Source: Armatimonadota bacterium (GTDB lineage: Bacteria; Bacteroidota; Ignavibacteria; OLB7). Taken from it: 64,000 nucleotides of DNA. A model generated the notes under the pieces. The model was not told the origin of the DNA. It searched no databases and saw only the letters and a program-made list of their open reading frames with translations. Below, in pieces: positions 7,801-15,158 of this stretch; within the stretch, counting starts at the first letter, position 1, and each line of letters opens with the position of its first letter. Location: positions 1 through 64,000 of the forward strand of contig JADZEY010000060.1 in NCBI GenBank assembly GCA_020850315.1. The letters run 5' to 3'. Position numbers and translations under genes: made by a program.

Positions 7801-10770
7801 AACACCAGCTACCGCTACTGGTACGTTGACGCAATGGCTGTGATGGGCACGGGCATTCCGGTGTTCCCTGGCTTCGGCATCTACGGCTTTGGCGGCGGGG
7901 CCTACTACCACATGAAGCCGGAAGCCGCAACGCCAACGGCCGCAACGCTGGATGGCAACCCGAACCAGGCAAAAAATTTCGACCAAAACAGTGCGGGCAA
8001 AACCAGCAGCGGCGTGGTGTATAAACCCGACCCAAACATTGCGTTTGGATTCAAGGCAACGTTGGTGATGGGGACCATGCCGAAGCCGAACGCCTTCAAC
8101 GGCGATGTCACCATCGAAGCCAGCTTCTTCAACGGCGGCGGATTGAACGAGATAAGCCTGAGCGGCAACGGATATTTCTTCACCCCGCCAAACCCAAAAT
8201 CGCGCCCAGCGAAGGAGGCCGCAATGGTCTATGCTGGCGTATCGTTCAAGTACAGCAATGCCAAGAAGACATTCGATGGATTGTTGGAGTTAGCGATCAA
8301 CTTAAAGGCTGGGAACAAGAGCTTAATCAGCGGCGGCGGCCAGGCGGCAATGCACTTCAGTGCCGACAAATGGTTCATTAAAATCGGCGAGCCATCCAAC
8401 CGGATTAAGCTAAAAGTGCTGAATCTGTTGGAGGTGAACAGCTACCTGATGGTTGGCAAAAACAGCCTTCCGGGAATGCCGCCGTTGCCAACATCCCCCA
8501 TAAATTTCCAGCAGAAATTGCCCAGCTTCAACAGCAAGAACCCACGCAGCCCAAGCACCGAAACCGGAAGCGGGTTTGCCTTTGGCCAGCAGATCAGCGT
8601 CAACACCGGCAAGCTGAAGTTCCTGATCTTCTACGCCCAAATCGCCATTGATTTCGGCTACGACATCTCCATCCTGAACTACGACCAGGAGTGTGAGTAC
8701 AGCGATGGCAAAATGGGCTTCAACGGATGGTACGCCAACGGCCAGGTCTATGCCGGATTGGAGGCCTCGGTGGGGATTGACATCAACCTGTGGTTCATCA
8801 AGGCCCAGCTGGAAATCCTGAACGTTGGGGTCTATGCCGGCCTGAAAGCTGGGTTGCCAAACCCAACATGGCTGCAAGGGGAAGTCAGCGGCCACTACAG
8901 CCTGCTGAACGGATTGCTGAGCGGCCAATGCAACTTCAAATTCAAGTACGGCAACAAGTGCGACCTAAACCAGGGCGACCCGTTCGGCGGGGTGAAAGTG
9001 ATTAGCGAGGTGAACCCAAGCGGCAGCGATGTGAACGTCTTCAGCTATCCGGAAGCGGTCTATAACCTTCCGCTTGGCAAAGCAATGTCCATCCAAACAC
9101 CGGACCCCGACGACGACGAGAAGGTTATCACCACCACCTTCCGCTTTGGCCTGCGGAGCTTCGACGTGGTGAACACCAAGAACGGCGCGAAGGTGGCCGG
9201 CAGCACCTCGTTGCACAACAACGGCCTAACCACGCTCTTCTCCCCCGACGAGATGTTCAACGAGAAGACCAAGTACGAGGCCACCGTGAAGGTGTATGGT
9301 GAGAAGAAGATCAACGGCCAGTGGAAGATCATCGGGAAGAAGAACAACCCGAACCAGGAGCACAACGAAGTAGAGGAGCAGACCTTCACCACAGGTGAAG
9401 CACCGGAGACGTTTGTCAACAGCAACATCATCGCCAGCCGCCCGGGGCGGATGCACCGCTACTTTATGAAAGGGGAAACCAACGACGGGGTGATTGTCTT
9501 CAATCAATACCCCAGCAACATCCCGAACGCCAAGCCAAAGGAGGGGAACAAGAAGTACATCTTCCGCGCACGGTTCCAGGAAGTTGGCGGCGGAAGCACC
9601 GTGGTGGGGGAAACCGCGTTGCAGTGGAACCCCGGAGGGAAGCGCGTGGAGTTCGACCTCCCGAACACCTTGAAGAACGAGAAGATTTACATCATCCAGT
9701 TTATCCGCAAAAAAGTAAGCAACGGCGGCGGGGGATCGGAAAGCGACGCGGGCGAGGTAGCCAGCAGCAGCGAATCGAAGTACCTGGGGCAAGGGCAAAA
9801 GATTGACGTGCGGCGCAACCGGTTGCAGTCCATCAGGCTTGGGGATGATGAGTTCCTGGTCTATCAGCTTGCCTTCCGCACCAGCAGATTCAGCACGTTG
9901 GATGCCAAGATCAAAGATTACGTGATGCTTGGCCCGCCGCTAAATGCCACACGCCACGGCGGGAACTACAACAACACGTTGTACCAGAAATATGAGGGGA
10001 AGGAGGCGATGGACTGGTACGACCTGCACCAGATTGAGTACACGCAGGCTTCGGTCACCAAGTACATCGAGCCACCCGTGACGGTGAAGGCCGTGGATCG
10101 CGGCAAGGTTGGCAACAGCTACTACTGGATCAACATCCACGACCACTATCTGGATTTGATTTCCGGCAAACTGAAGGACCGGATCAAGTACGACTGGAAC
10201 AACCAGATTGACAACAAGGCCGTGCGTTCCTATCCCGCCACAGGGGCCTACCAGCCCGGAAGCCGGCTGACCAACGGGACCATCGTCACCGACCAAGCGT
10301 TCCCGGTTCGCGCGGCGGCCATCTACTACGACGGCACCGGCAACACCAGCAAGCTGACCAACGAGGAAATCAACGCCAGCTACTGGAAAGGGTTACCGCC
10401 CGAAAACAGCGGGCCGAACAACATGGTGAAAACCGGGCTGCAGAACACCCCCAACGCCGGGAAAAACGTGCAGCCGCCTGCCGACAAAAACTACTTGGTG
10501 GTCTGCTACGATGCCGCAACGGTGATGCAGATTGACCGCAAAAAAGTGGCCGAGGCACTGATGAACAAGTTCGGGCCAATCCTATCGGGGATGCCGGAGT
10601 ACGCAACGTTTGCCAAGTACAACAACCCGACCAACTGGTACTACGACGACAACGGCCCGAACCCGAACCTTGACAGCATGAACCTGAACAAAGGGACCGA
10701 TGTGAAAGTGGTCATCAGCTACGGCTACACAACCAAGAAGGATTTGGAGGACACGATCTCGCCGCCATAA
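4819..10770 (+). CDS. Giant secreted/surface protein resembling TANFOR-domain proteins
   Basis: This is a ~1983-residue exported protein. A hydrophobic signal peptide (LFLLLLCLLPVAAVAQ) is followed at about 35-300 by a beta-rich domain with LPEGDYSICIQALDFNSG, then a Cys-containing segment and an FN3-like unit (FSWTAPAG). This arrangement resembles my memory of the Bacteroidota TANFOR domain. Residues 307-335 form an Asn/Asp-rich spacer. The remaining ~1600 residues are long beta-strand-like runs, including WRGFYFKEIKARLP and glycine/aromatic barrel-like stretches (about 970-1390), then a C-terminal third with FRARFQEV and FVNSNI motifs. ATG at 4819 is chosen because it lies just after the upstream stop; an in-frame ATG at 4801 would overlap that gene by 17 bp. 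No T9SS C-terminal sorting domain is evident, so its export and anchoring route is unclear. It is flanked by a barrel and an FN3 protein on the same strand, and is probably a scaffold of that cluster. Function is unknown. Confidence 0.8.
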   Translation: MMNTNYSAQNAKRMAALASSPIALFLLLLCLLPVAAVAQNDVQVATLVKPPYSPYLSDYVGFDNKIVITLTNTTNVAQNVRLVGQVKGKGITVTIPNSFIPAVPIALGPKAVKVLMGSQLKEYLNPDVLQFSGISKQEVVQGNGLPEGDYSICIQALDFNSGAAKSLAAPSGCANFKITHYEPPTLQQPACNSNVIPKNPQSQLFSWTAPAGAPAFNMEYVLKIVEVIPANTNPNQAMNAAPNPPFFEKVVQGTSYLYGPNDPALQNGTKYAVRVTARNKGESKELNFKNNGHSVVCAFTYGQAQADNQQQNDPNNDQPNDDPNNDPNDVDENYAPPCATLNCAPQPLAASTPSNKVYQVGDEIQIGYFTLKLTSLSSASAGNLSGEGTIDAPIFRVKLKATFTGLKVNPSNKVYSGKAIGSYDPGAQVDEAMKNFTNNLGNIAAEKVKTVSDFVKSNQKYIENFANVDAQGLPFGWKKMVNSNIQLVNVASVEFAPDGARMNAFMEVPIPEAQNKILAFGQKNICFHPTGLSVDGLQKLTMLGNDYTFPWGDKITLTLKAANGDKGTFVKWDCEGYKAMQVDGFFTIKSQLIEKANGGGDVKASFLFSNVGAWGDLLGEVAMDSFVVKGTKGLTFSFNKVVLDFSDTRNAQGMAFPANYAGGTGNDWRGFYFKEIKARLPKFLKKDAKQVEIALANTLINKTGFTGTATVQPVFDINKGSVGGWGFSMEKFELAFLNNGLTKGEFIGKIKLPIAETGIGYKCLLSSNGPNLKTDFQVTTLDTINVAMWGAKLKLLDGSNISITAVNDDVTVKAVMSGSLTLDKKFVELKSVSIKIPGVQFENLTVQNKPPYITATLFKFASPQKWFAGFPVSINPQDGIQLKTQGDQVGLRLSFHIGLDGNNQSAISGGTAFTIWGKKTEQQGKQTWIPAMPTLEEISINADVAAVHMDGKINLYNGDPTFGEGFRGAINVEFKPLLKLSATVQFGSTAYQNNNTSYRYWYVDAMAVMGTGIPVFPGFGIYGFGGGAYYHMKPEAATPTAATLDGNPNQAKNFDQNSAGKTSSGVVYKPDPNIAFGFKATLVMGTMPKPNAFNGDVTIEASFFNGGGLNEISLSGNGYFFTPPNPKSRPAKEAAMVYAGVSFKYSNAKKTFDGLLELAINLKAGNKSLISGGGQAAMHFSADKWFIKIGEPSNRIKLKVLNLLEVNSYLMVGKNSLPGMPPLPTSPINFQQKLPSFNSKNPRSPSTETGSGFAFGQQISVNTGKLKFLIFYAQIAIDFGYDISILNYDQECEYSDGKMGFNGWYANGQVYAGLEASVGIDINLWFIKAQLEILNVGVYAGLKAGLPNPTWLQGEVSGHYSLLNGLLSGQCNFKFKYGNKCDLNQGDPFGGVKVISEVNPSGSDVNVFSYPEAVYNLPLGKAMSIQTPDPDDDEKVITTTFRFGLRSFDVVNTKNGAKVAGSTSLHNNGLTTLFSPDEMFNEKTKYEATVKVYGEKKINGQWKIIGKKNNPNQEHNEVEEQTFTTGEAPETFVNSNIIASRPGRMHRYFMKGETNDGVIVFNQYPSNIPNAKPKEGNKKYIFRARFQEVGGGSTVVGETALQWNPGGKRVEFDLPNTLKNEKIYIIQFIRKKVSNGGGGSESDAGEVASSSESKYLGQGQKIDVRRNRLQSIRLGDDEFLVYQLAFRTSRFSTLDAKIKDYVMLGPPLNATRHGGNYNNTLYQKYEGKEAMDWYDLHQIEYTQASVTKYIEPPVTVKAVDRGKVGNSYYWINIHDHYLDLISGKLKDRIKYDWNNQIDNKAVRSYPATGAYQPGSRLTNGTIVTDQAFPVRAAAIYYDGTGNTSKLTNEEINASYWKGLPPENSGPNNMVKTGLQNTPNAGKNVQPPADKNYLVVCYDAATVMQIDRKKVAEALMNKFGPILSGMPEYATFAKYNNPTNWYYDDNGPNPNLDSMNLNKGTDVKVVISYGYTTKKDLEDTISPP

Positions 10771-10781
10771 GCTGCACCGAT

Positions 10782-10812
10782 GCCGGGGCGTGGGATTCCG
10801 CCATGCCCCGGC
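10782..10812 (+). terminator. GC-rich hairpin after the giant gene
   Basis: GCCGGGGC (10782-10789) pairs with GCCCCGGC (10805-10812). The stem extends inward by one GU and three further pairs, leaving a 7-nt loop. It begins 11 bp after the stop of the giant gene. No U-tract follows, so it may attenuate or stabilise mRNA between this gene and the FN3 gene rather than end transcription. Confidence 0.4.
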
Positions 10813-10896
10813 GATTGCAGCAGAACGAGAGAACGGGTGAGCAAGCATCATCGAAGCAACGCACAACAATCTTCCAAACAACCGTCCGAACAACCA

Positions 10897-13002
10897 ATGA
10901 AACGCCTGATTTATACACTTGCCATGCTGCTGCTTGCGGCAATCCCCACAGTATCGCAAACCACCGAAGGGAGCGATGCCAGCGAACCCCGCCCGAACCT
11001 GCGGCTGATTGCCCGCAGCTACGGCGATTCCGTTGTGTTGCGCTGGGGGACCACCAGCCACACCGCCTGGAAAGTTGCCGGGAACGCTGGCTACATCATC
11101 GAACGCTACGAATACGGCCCGCAGGGGAAGCTCACCAAAACGGTGCTGACCCCGCAACCGCTGAAGCCGCTGACGATTGACGAATGGAAGGCCCGCTACC
11201 AACCGGAAGACACGATTGCCGGCGCGGCGGTGCAGGCGCTGTACGGCAAGGCAATCCCGACATCGGAAGACCCGTTCGGCAGCATCTACGAAATCTACCT
11301 TCAGCAACGGAGCATGCACGGCATTGCACTGCTGCTTGCCGACATCGCGCCACGCCTTGCCGATGGGCTTGGACTGCGGTTTGTTGACCGCACGGTTGAT
11401 CCCCAAAAGACTTATCGCTACCGCATCTACTCCCTTGCCAACGACCCAGACCAACCGGTTGACACTGCCGACGTTGCCATCAGCGTAAGCCAGCGCGACG
11501 AACCAAAAAACGTCACCACGCTGACCGCCGAAGAGGGGGAGCAACTGGTGGTGCTGAAGTGGAATCGGCTGGAGCATCCAGAGCCGTTCAGCGGCTACTA
11601 TATCGAGCGTTCCACCGACGGCGGGCGCAGCTTCAGCCGCATCAACCGGATGCCGTTCACGCCGCTGCAGAAGGATGATTCATCACAAACATCGGATCGG
11701 CCAAACGAGGATATGACCGAGTACAAAGTGCGCTTGGAAGCGAACTACCAGCCGGTTGGATACCGTGTGGTTGGTGTTGATCCGTTTGGCGAGGTATCGC
11801 CGAACAGCAGTGTCATCACGGCAATGGGGCGCGACCGCACGCCGCCAAGCGCGCCGCAGATTCTGCCGCTGGAAATCGTTGACGGGCGTTCGATGAAAGT
11901 GGCGTGGCGGATGGATACGTTGGAGGGAGACCTGAAAGGCTTCGTGGTTGGGAAAAGCGAAGGGCCGGATGGTGAGTTCGAGGAGATCAGCGGATTGCTG
12001 GGAAGCGATGCCCGCAGCTACACCGACCTTGACGTTCGGGATCTTCCGCAACACTACTACGCAGTGGTGGCGATTGACACCGCCGGCAACCGCGTCAGTT
12101 CCGTTCCGCTGCTTGGCATTTTCCCCGACTCCACCGCCCCCGCAACGCCGCGCGGCCTTGCCGGAACGGTGGATAGCAACGGCGTTGTGCGGCTGCATTG
12201 GGATGCCAACCCCGAAAGCGACCTGAAAGGATACCGCGTGTTCTACGCCAACCAAGATGACCACGAGTACCAGCAACTGACTGGCGACCTCAGCGAGGAC
12301 ACCACCTTCACCGACACACTGACGTTGCAGACTTTGAGCGAGGAGATTTACTACAAGATCACCGCGTTGGATCAGAACTACAACCACTCAGAGTTCACCG
12401 CAACGCTCACGCTGAAGAAGCCCGATGTTGTTGCTCCATTTCCGCCATTTGTTAGCAACATCACGCCAACGGAGCGAAGCATCACCATCCAGTGGGCCGC
12501 CAGCATGACCGACGATGTGGTGGAGCACACGCTGTACCGCCGCGCCGAAGGTGAAAGCGATTGGAAGGCCATTGCCAGCACGAAGGATCGGGCAATCAAC
12601 AGCTTCAGCGATTCCACGGCAATTGCGGGAACGCTGTACGAGTACAGCCTTCAGGCAAGCGACGATGCGGGGCTGCGTTCGGAGCGTTCCAATGTTGTTA
12701 GCGGGCAATTGGTGGGGGCTTCGGGGCGCAGCGCGGTGCAGGGGGTGGTGGGCCAGTTCGACAAAGCGGGCAATCGGGTGGTGGTGCGGTGGGATGCGGC
12801 TGGCGAGGATACCGAGTACTACCTCTACAAAGCCATTGGCGATGCCCAGCCAGCACTGTACCGCTCGGTTGCTGGTGCAAGGGAGTTTGTTGATACGGAA
12901 GTGTTCCCCGGCAACACCTACCAGTATGCCGTCAAGGTTGTTGGCAGTGATGGAACGGAATCGGCGTTAGCCAGCACCGGAAAAATTGTGATCGGGAAGT
13001 AG
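10897..13002 (+). CDS. Secreted protein with several fibronectin type III domains
   Basis: This is a 701-residue exported protein. The start at ATG 10897 gives a clean signal peptide (MKRLIYTLAMLLLAAIPTVSQ); in-frame residues upstream lack signal features. Repeated FN3-like units occupy most of the chain. Typical strand signatures are VLKWNRLEHPEPFSGYYIER, VRLHWDANPESDLKGYRVFY, ITIQWAASMTDDVVEHTLYR and VVVRWDAAGEDTEYYLYKA, each followed by a Tyr-rich closing strand such as YKITALD, YEYSLQASD or YQYAVKVVG. There is no enzyme domain, no lipobox and no clear T9SS sorting domain. It follows the giant TANFOR-like gene by 126 bp on the same strand and probably belongs to the same surface assembly, perhaps as an adhesive or linking component. 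That role is inference; the FN3 assignment is firm. Confidence 0.85.
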   Translation: MKRLIYTLAMLLLAAIPTVSQTTEGSDASEPRPNLRLIARSYGDSVVLRWGTTSHTAWKVAGNAGYIIERYEYGPQGKLTKTVLTPQPLKPLTIDEWKARYQPEDTIAGAAVQALYGKAIPTSEDPFGSIYEIYLQQRSMHGIALLLADIAPRLADGLGLRFVDRTVDPQKTYRYRIYSLANDPDQPVDTADVAISVSQRDEPKNVTTLTAEEGEQLVVLKWNRLEHPEPFSGYYIERSTDGGRSFSRINRMPFTPLQKDDSSQTSDRPNEDMTEYKVRLEANYQPVGYRVVGVDPFGEVSPNSSVITAMGRDRTPPSAPQILPLEIVDGRSMKVAWRMDTLEGDLKGFVVGKSEGPDGEFEEISGLLGSDARSYTDLDVRDLPQHYYAVVAIDTAGNRVSSVPLLGIFPDSTAPATPRGLAGTVDSNGVVRLHWDANPESDLKGYRVFYANQDDHEYQQLTGDLSEDTTFTDTLTLQTLSEEIYYKITALDQNYNHSEFTATLTLKKPDVVAPFPPFVSNITPTERSITIQWAASMTDDVVEHTLYRRAEGESDWKAIASTKDRAINSFSDSTAIAGTLYEYSLQASDDAGLRSERSNVVSGQLVGASGRSAVQGVVGQFDKAGNRVVVRWDAAGEDTEYYLYKAIGDAQPALYRSVAGAREFVDTEVFPGNTYQYAVKVVGSDGTESALASTGKIVIGK

Positions 13003-13090
13003 CCGCGGAACACAGATGCTTCGGCCAGCTGCCGGAGGTTGTTGGAATAGCGATGCTCATTTCACGATGCAGGGATTCTACACCCTCTCT

Positions 13091-13248
13091 TCTTCCCTAC
13101 CTCTGTGTCCTCTGTGCCTCTGTGTTTTTTTCCCTACCACGAAGAGAATGAACCACAGAGACACAGAGAGCACAGAGGGGAGAAAGAGAGGGAGTATTGG
13201 CTATCCGAGGGGGTGCACATTCCCCATTGCTCGCTAATTGCAGATGAA
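13091..13248. repeat. CACAGAG hairpin repeat, copy 1
   Basis: The left arm is CCTCTGTGTCCTCTGTGCCT (13100 on) and the right arm is CCACAGAGACACAGAGAGCA (13153 on). Together they can fold into a long imperfect hairpin with a T-rich loop. A tail at ~13196-13248 (CTATCCGAGG, TTGCTCGCTAATTG, GATGAA) also recurs near copy 4. Other copies are at 25279, 27440 and 38160. It fills the 300-bp gap between the FN3 gene and the small orphan ORF; I see no other gene there. Confidence 0.85.
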
Positions 13249-13302
13249 TCAAAAGCGATTTAAGAAGACGGTAATTCCTGAACATCGGTTATTAATCCCC
13301 TG

Positions 13303-13668
13303 ATGAATTTTTCAACATATCATCTTGCTGCCCACGCGGCCTACGAACACGTGCAGATTGATATGCGCTCCGGCGCGTATCCCGATGGAGTTCATCCTAT
13401 CCATCGCTACCCCGACCCTGGGATTAGCGTTAGCGCGGTGGTGAGCAATGGGGGCGTTGTGGATTTGCAGGCCTGCGATGCCGAAGGGGGGCTGCTGGAA
13501 ACCATTTCCCCCGATGATCCCGACGACGACGACGGCAACGGCGGCACGCCCCATGCAATGCTACGGCGTGCTTGGCTGCTGCCGCATCGCCGCCAGACGC
13601 TTCATGCCGAATCGTGGGTGAACGACCGTGGGGAAGGGTTTGTTGATCTGTTTCTACGAGCGAGGTAG
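13303..13668 (+). CDS. Hypothetical small protein
   Basis: This is a possible 121-residue soluble protein, MNFSTYHLAAHAAYEHVQID onward. It has a strongly acidic central stretch (SPDDPDDDDGNGG, about residues 69-81) and a basic C-terminal third ending in RGEGFVDLFLRAR. There is no signal peptide, membrane segment or recognised domain. It sits between the CACAGAG repeat and a 12-bp palindrome that contains its stop codon, and it converges on the haloperoxidase gene. It could be real or a chance ORF: there are no homologs I can name and no obvious ribosome-binding site. Confidence 0.4.
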   Translation: MNFSTYHLAAHAAYEHVQIDMRSGAYPDGVHPIHRYPDPGISVSAVVSNGGVVDLQACDAEGGLLETISPDDPDDDDGNGGTPHAMLRRAWLLPHRRQTLHAESWVNDRGEGFVDLFLRAR

Positions 13669-13696
13669 CCACAACGGTCTATTCTGGCTACCTCGC
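13660..13696. terminator. Perfect 12-bp inverted repeat between convergent genes
   Basis: GCGAGGTAGCCA (13660-13671) and TGGCTACCTCGC (13685-13696) are exact complements with a 13-nt loop. The stop codon of the small ORF lies inside the left arm, and the haloperoxidase gene ends 36 bp further on. Convergent placement suggests a two-way terminator, although no T-run adjoins. Confidence 0.5.
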
Positions 13697-13732
13697 GTCA
13701 ACGATGCACGATTGTTGTCGGTCGGGTGATGT

Positions 13733-15058
13733 TTAATCGCGCGTTTTCACTTTCCCCAGCAGATACTCGGCAATCTGTACTCCGTTTTTTGTCCCTGCGG
13801 TATTGGAGGAGCGGATGTGAATCCCGCCGTACAGGCGGCTCATGGCGGCTTCGTGGGCGGCGGCCATAAAATTGGGGAAGGTGCGTACTGGCATATTCAA
13901 GTACTCCTCGGTGTCGTCATCGAACGGGACAGCACCAAGCTGCTTTGTTAGCACCACCGCTGCCGCTGCCGAGATGGTGCTGTGCCCGCTGGAGTGGTCT
14001 GGGAAGGGGGGCGTTTGAATCAGCGGAGTCCATGTGGAATCCATGTAGCGGTTGATGTAGGTGATGGGCCGAATGGTGTTATGCGTGTACTTCTCCGTCC
14101 AGCAGCTAAGGAAGCCATCGGCGATTGCTAACGAGGCAAGGGCGTATGTTTCCAGCACCTCCATCATCCCACGCTGCTGTTTCACACAGACGATTTTGGC
14201 GATGTTCATCCAATGCCCAGCGGGGCTAATCTGGCGGGTCTTGAACGCCATGTGGCCAAAATGGAAGGAGTGGATCGGGTTGCAATCCCAGAATTTTGCG
14301 ATAAGGATCTGTTCTTCGGTAAGATTTTTCCCGATTTCCCACACCTCTTTCTCATCCTTATAAAACGCTGAGGCAGGATCCTTGCTGAAGGGGATTGGCG
14401 CATCGGGTGGCAGCTGGCGTGCGCTGGTCAGCACAAACGGGCGCACACGATTCCAGTATGGATCAACTGGGCGAAGAAAATCTGGAGGGGTTGGCTGCCA
14501 ATGCTCTTCCCCTTTGGGGAACTCATAATCGCCCATCGCTTGCACTTCACGGAAGCCATCTTTCCCAGACCATGCGATGATATGATCCCCAACTTTTTCG
14601 CCATACTTTACCGAAGCTGCAATCACTTCCTTGCTTACTCCCGCCTGCTTCAGATTCTCCAGATCGCCTTCATACCGGGCATCGCTGCGGTCGTAGAAAT
14701 AGAGCAATTTGCCAGCCACCCGATGGTAGGCTGCAATGGCCGCAACCCGCCAATCAATCTGCATTTTGGGTGCTTTTGGGGTGGCCGTTAATCCGTTCAG
14801 TTGGCCAGCAAAGGAGCGGAAGCCTGGATAGCCGGGCCGGGCGGCTTCGTAGGCAGCGATATTGCAGTAGGTATAGACCCGGCTGATGGTGCAGGGGGTG
14901 CGGATTTCATCCACCATTGCATCGGTCAAAGTCCAGATCCATTGGTGGATAAAACGGGCACCGTCCTTATCGTACGATGGCACCGAGGCATTGGCAGCAA
15001 CAGTCCAGCAGCTGATACACAGCGCAATGGCGGGCAGAAGAAGGGAAACTCGTCTCAT
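13733..15058 (-). CDS. Exported vanadium-dependent haloperoxidase / PAP2-superfamily protein
   Basis: This is a 441-residue protein with a signal peptide (residues 1-24, LLLPAIALCISCWTVAANA). The C-terminal half carries the full oxoanion-binding signature shared by vanadium haloperoxidases and class A acid phosphatases. It has Lys and Arg in EKYTHNTIRPITY, then PDHSSGHST (the P-SGH motif), then SRLYGGIHIRSSNTAG (SR-x5-H motif). The family binds vanadate for halide oxidation or phosphate for phosphomonoester cleavage in the periplasm. The last element reads HIRSSN, where the acid phosphatases usually carry Asp; Asn or another residue is frequent in the bacterial haloperoxidase-like branch. Which reaction is catalysed cannot be told from sequence. 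The gene is monocistronic: a terminator of the upstream rodZ-like gene lies just ahead of it and a palindrome just after it. Confidence 0.88.
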   Translation of the reverse strand: MRRVSLLLPAIALCISCWTVAANASVPSYDKDGARFIHQWIWTLTDAMVDEIRTPCTISRVYTYCNIAAYEAARPGYPGFRSFAGQLNGLTATPKAPKMQIDWRVAAIAAYHRVAGKLLYFYDRSDARYEGDLENLKQAGVSKEVIAASVKYGEKVGDHIIAWSGKDGFREVQAMGDYEFPKGEEHWQPTPPDFLRPVDPYWNRVRPFVLTSARQLPPDAPIPFSKDPASAFYKDEKEVWEIGKNLTEEQILIAKFWDCNPIHSFHFGHMAFKTRQISPAGHWMNIAKIVCVKQQRGMMEVLETYALASLAIADGFLSCWTEKYTHNTIRPITYINRYMDSTWTPLIQTPPFPDHSSGHSTISAAAAVVLTKQLGAVPFDDDTEEYLNMPVRTFPNFMAAAHEAAMSRLYGGIHIRSSNTAGTKNGVQIAEYLLGKVKTRD

Positions 15059-15104
15059 GGCTCTACGTGGTTATGTGATACTGAGTTTTTTTGAAGGTGC
15101 GGGT

Positions 15105-15137
15105 AAAAATATAGTCCGTAGCTCGGCTACGGACTAT
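15105..15137 (-). terminator. Rho-independent terminator of the rodZ-like gene
   Basis: ATAGTCCGTAGC (15111-15122) and GCTACGGACTAT (15126-15137) form a perfect 12-bp stem with a 3-nt loop. On the minus strand it is followed by a short T-run (complement of AAAAA at 15105-15109). It lies 21 bp after the stop of the rodZ-like gene. Confidence 0.85.
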
Positions 15138-15158
15138 GATATTTCTCAGTGTTATGCC

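Noticed and set aside
13091-13248. CACAGAG repeats as a possible CRISPR array
   Set aside because: The units are irregular, form one hairpin per locus, have no spacers of constant size, and no cas genes are present.
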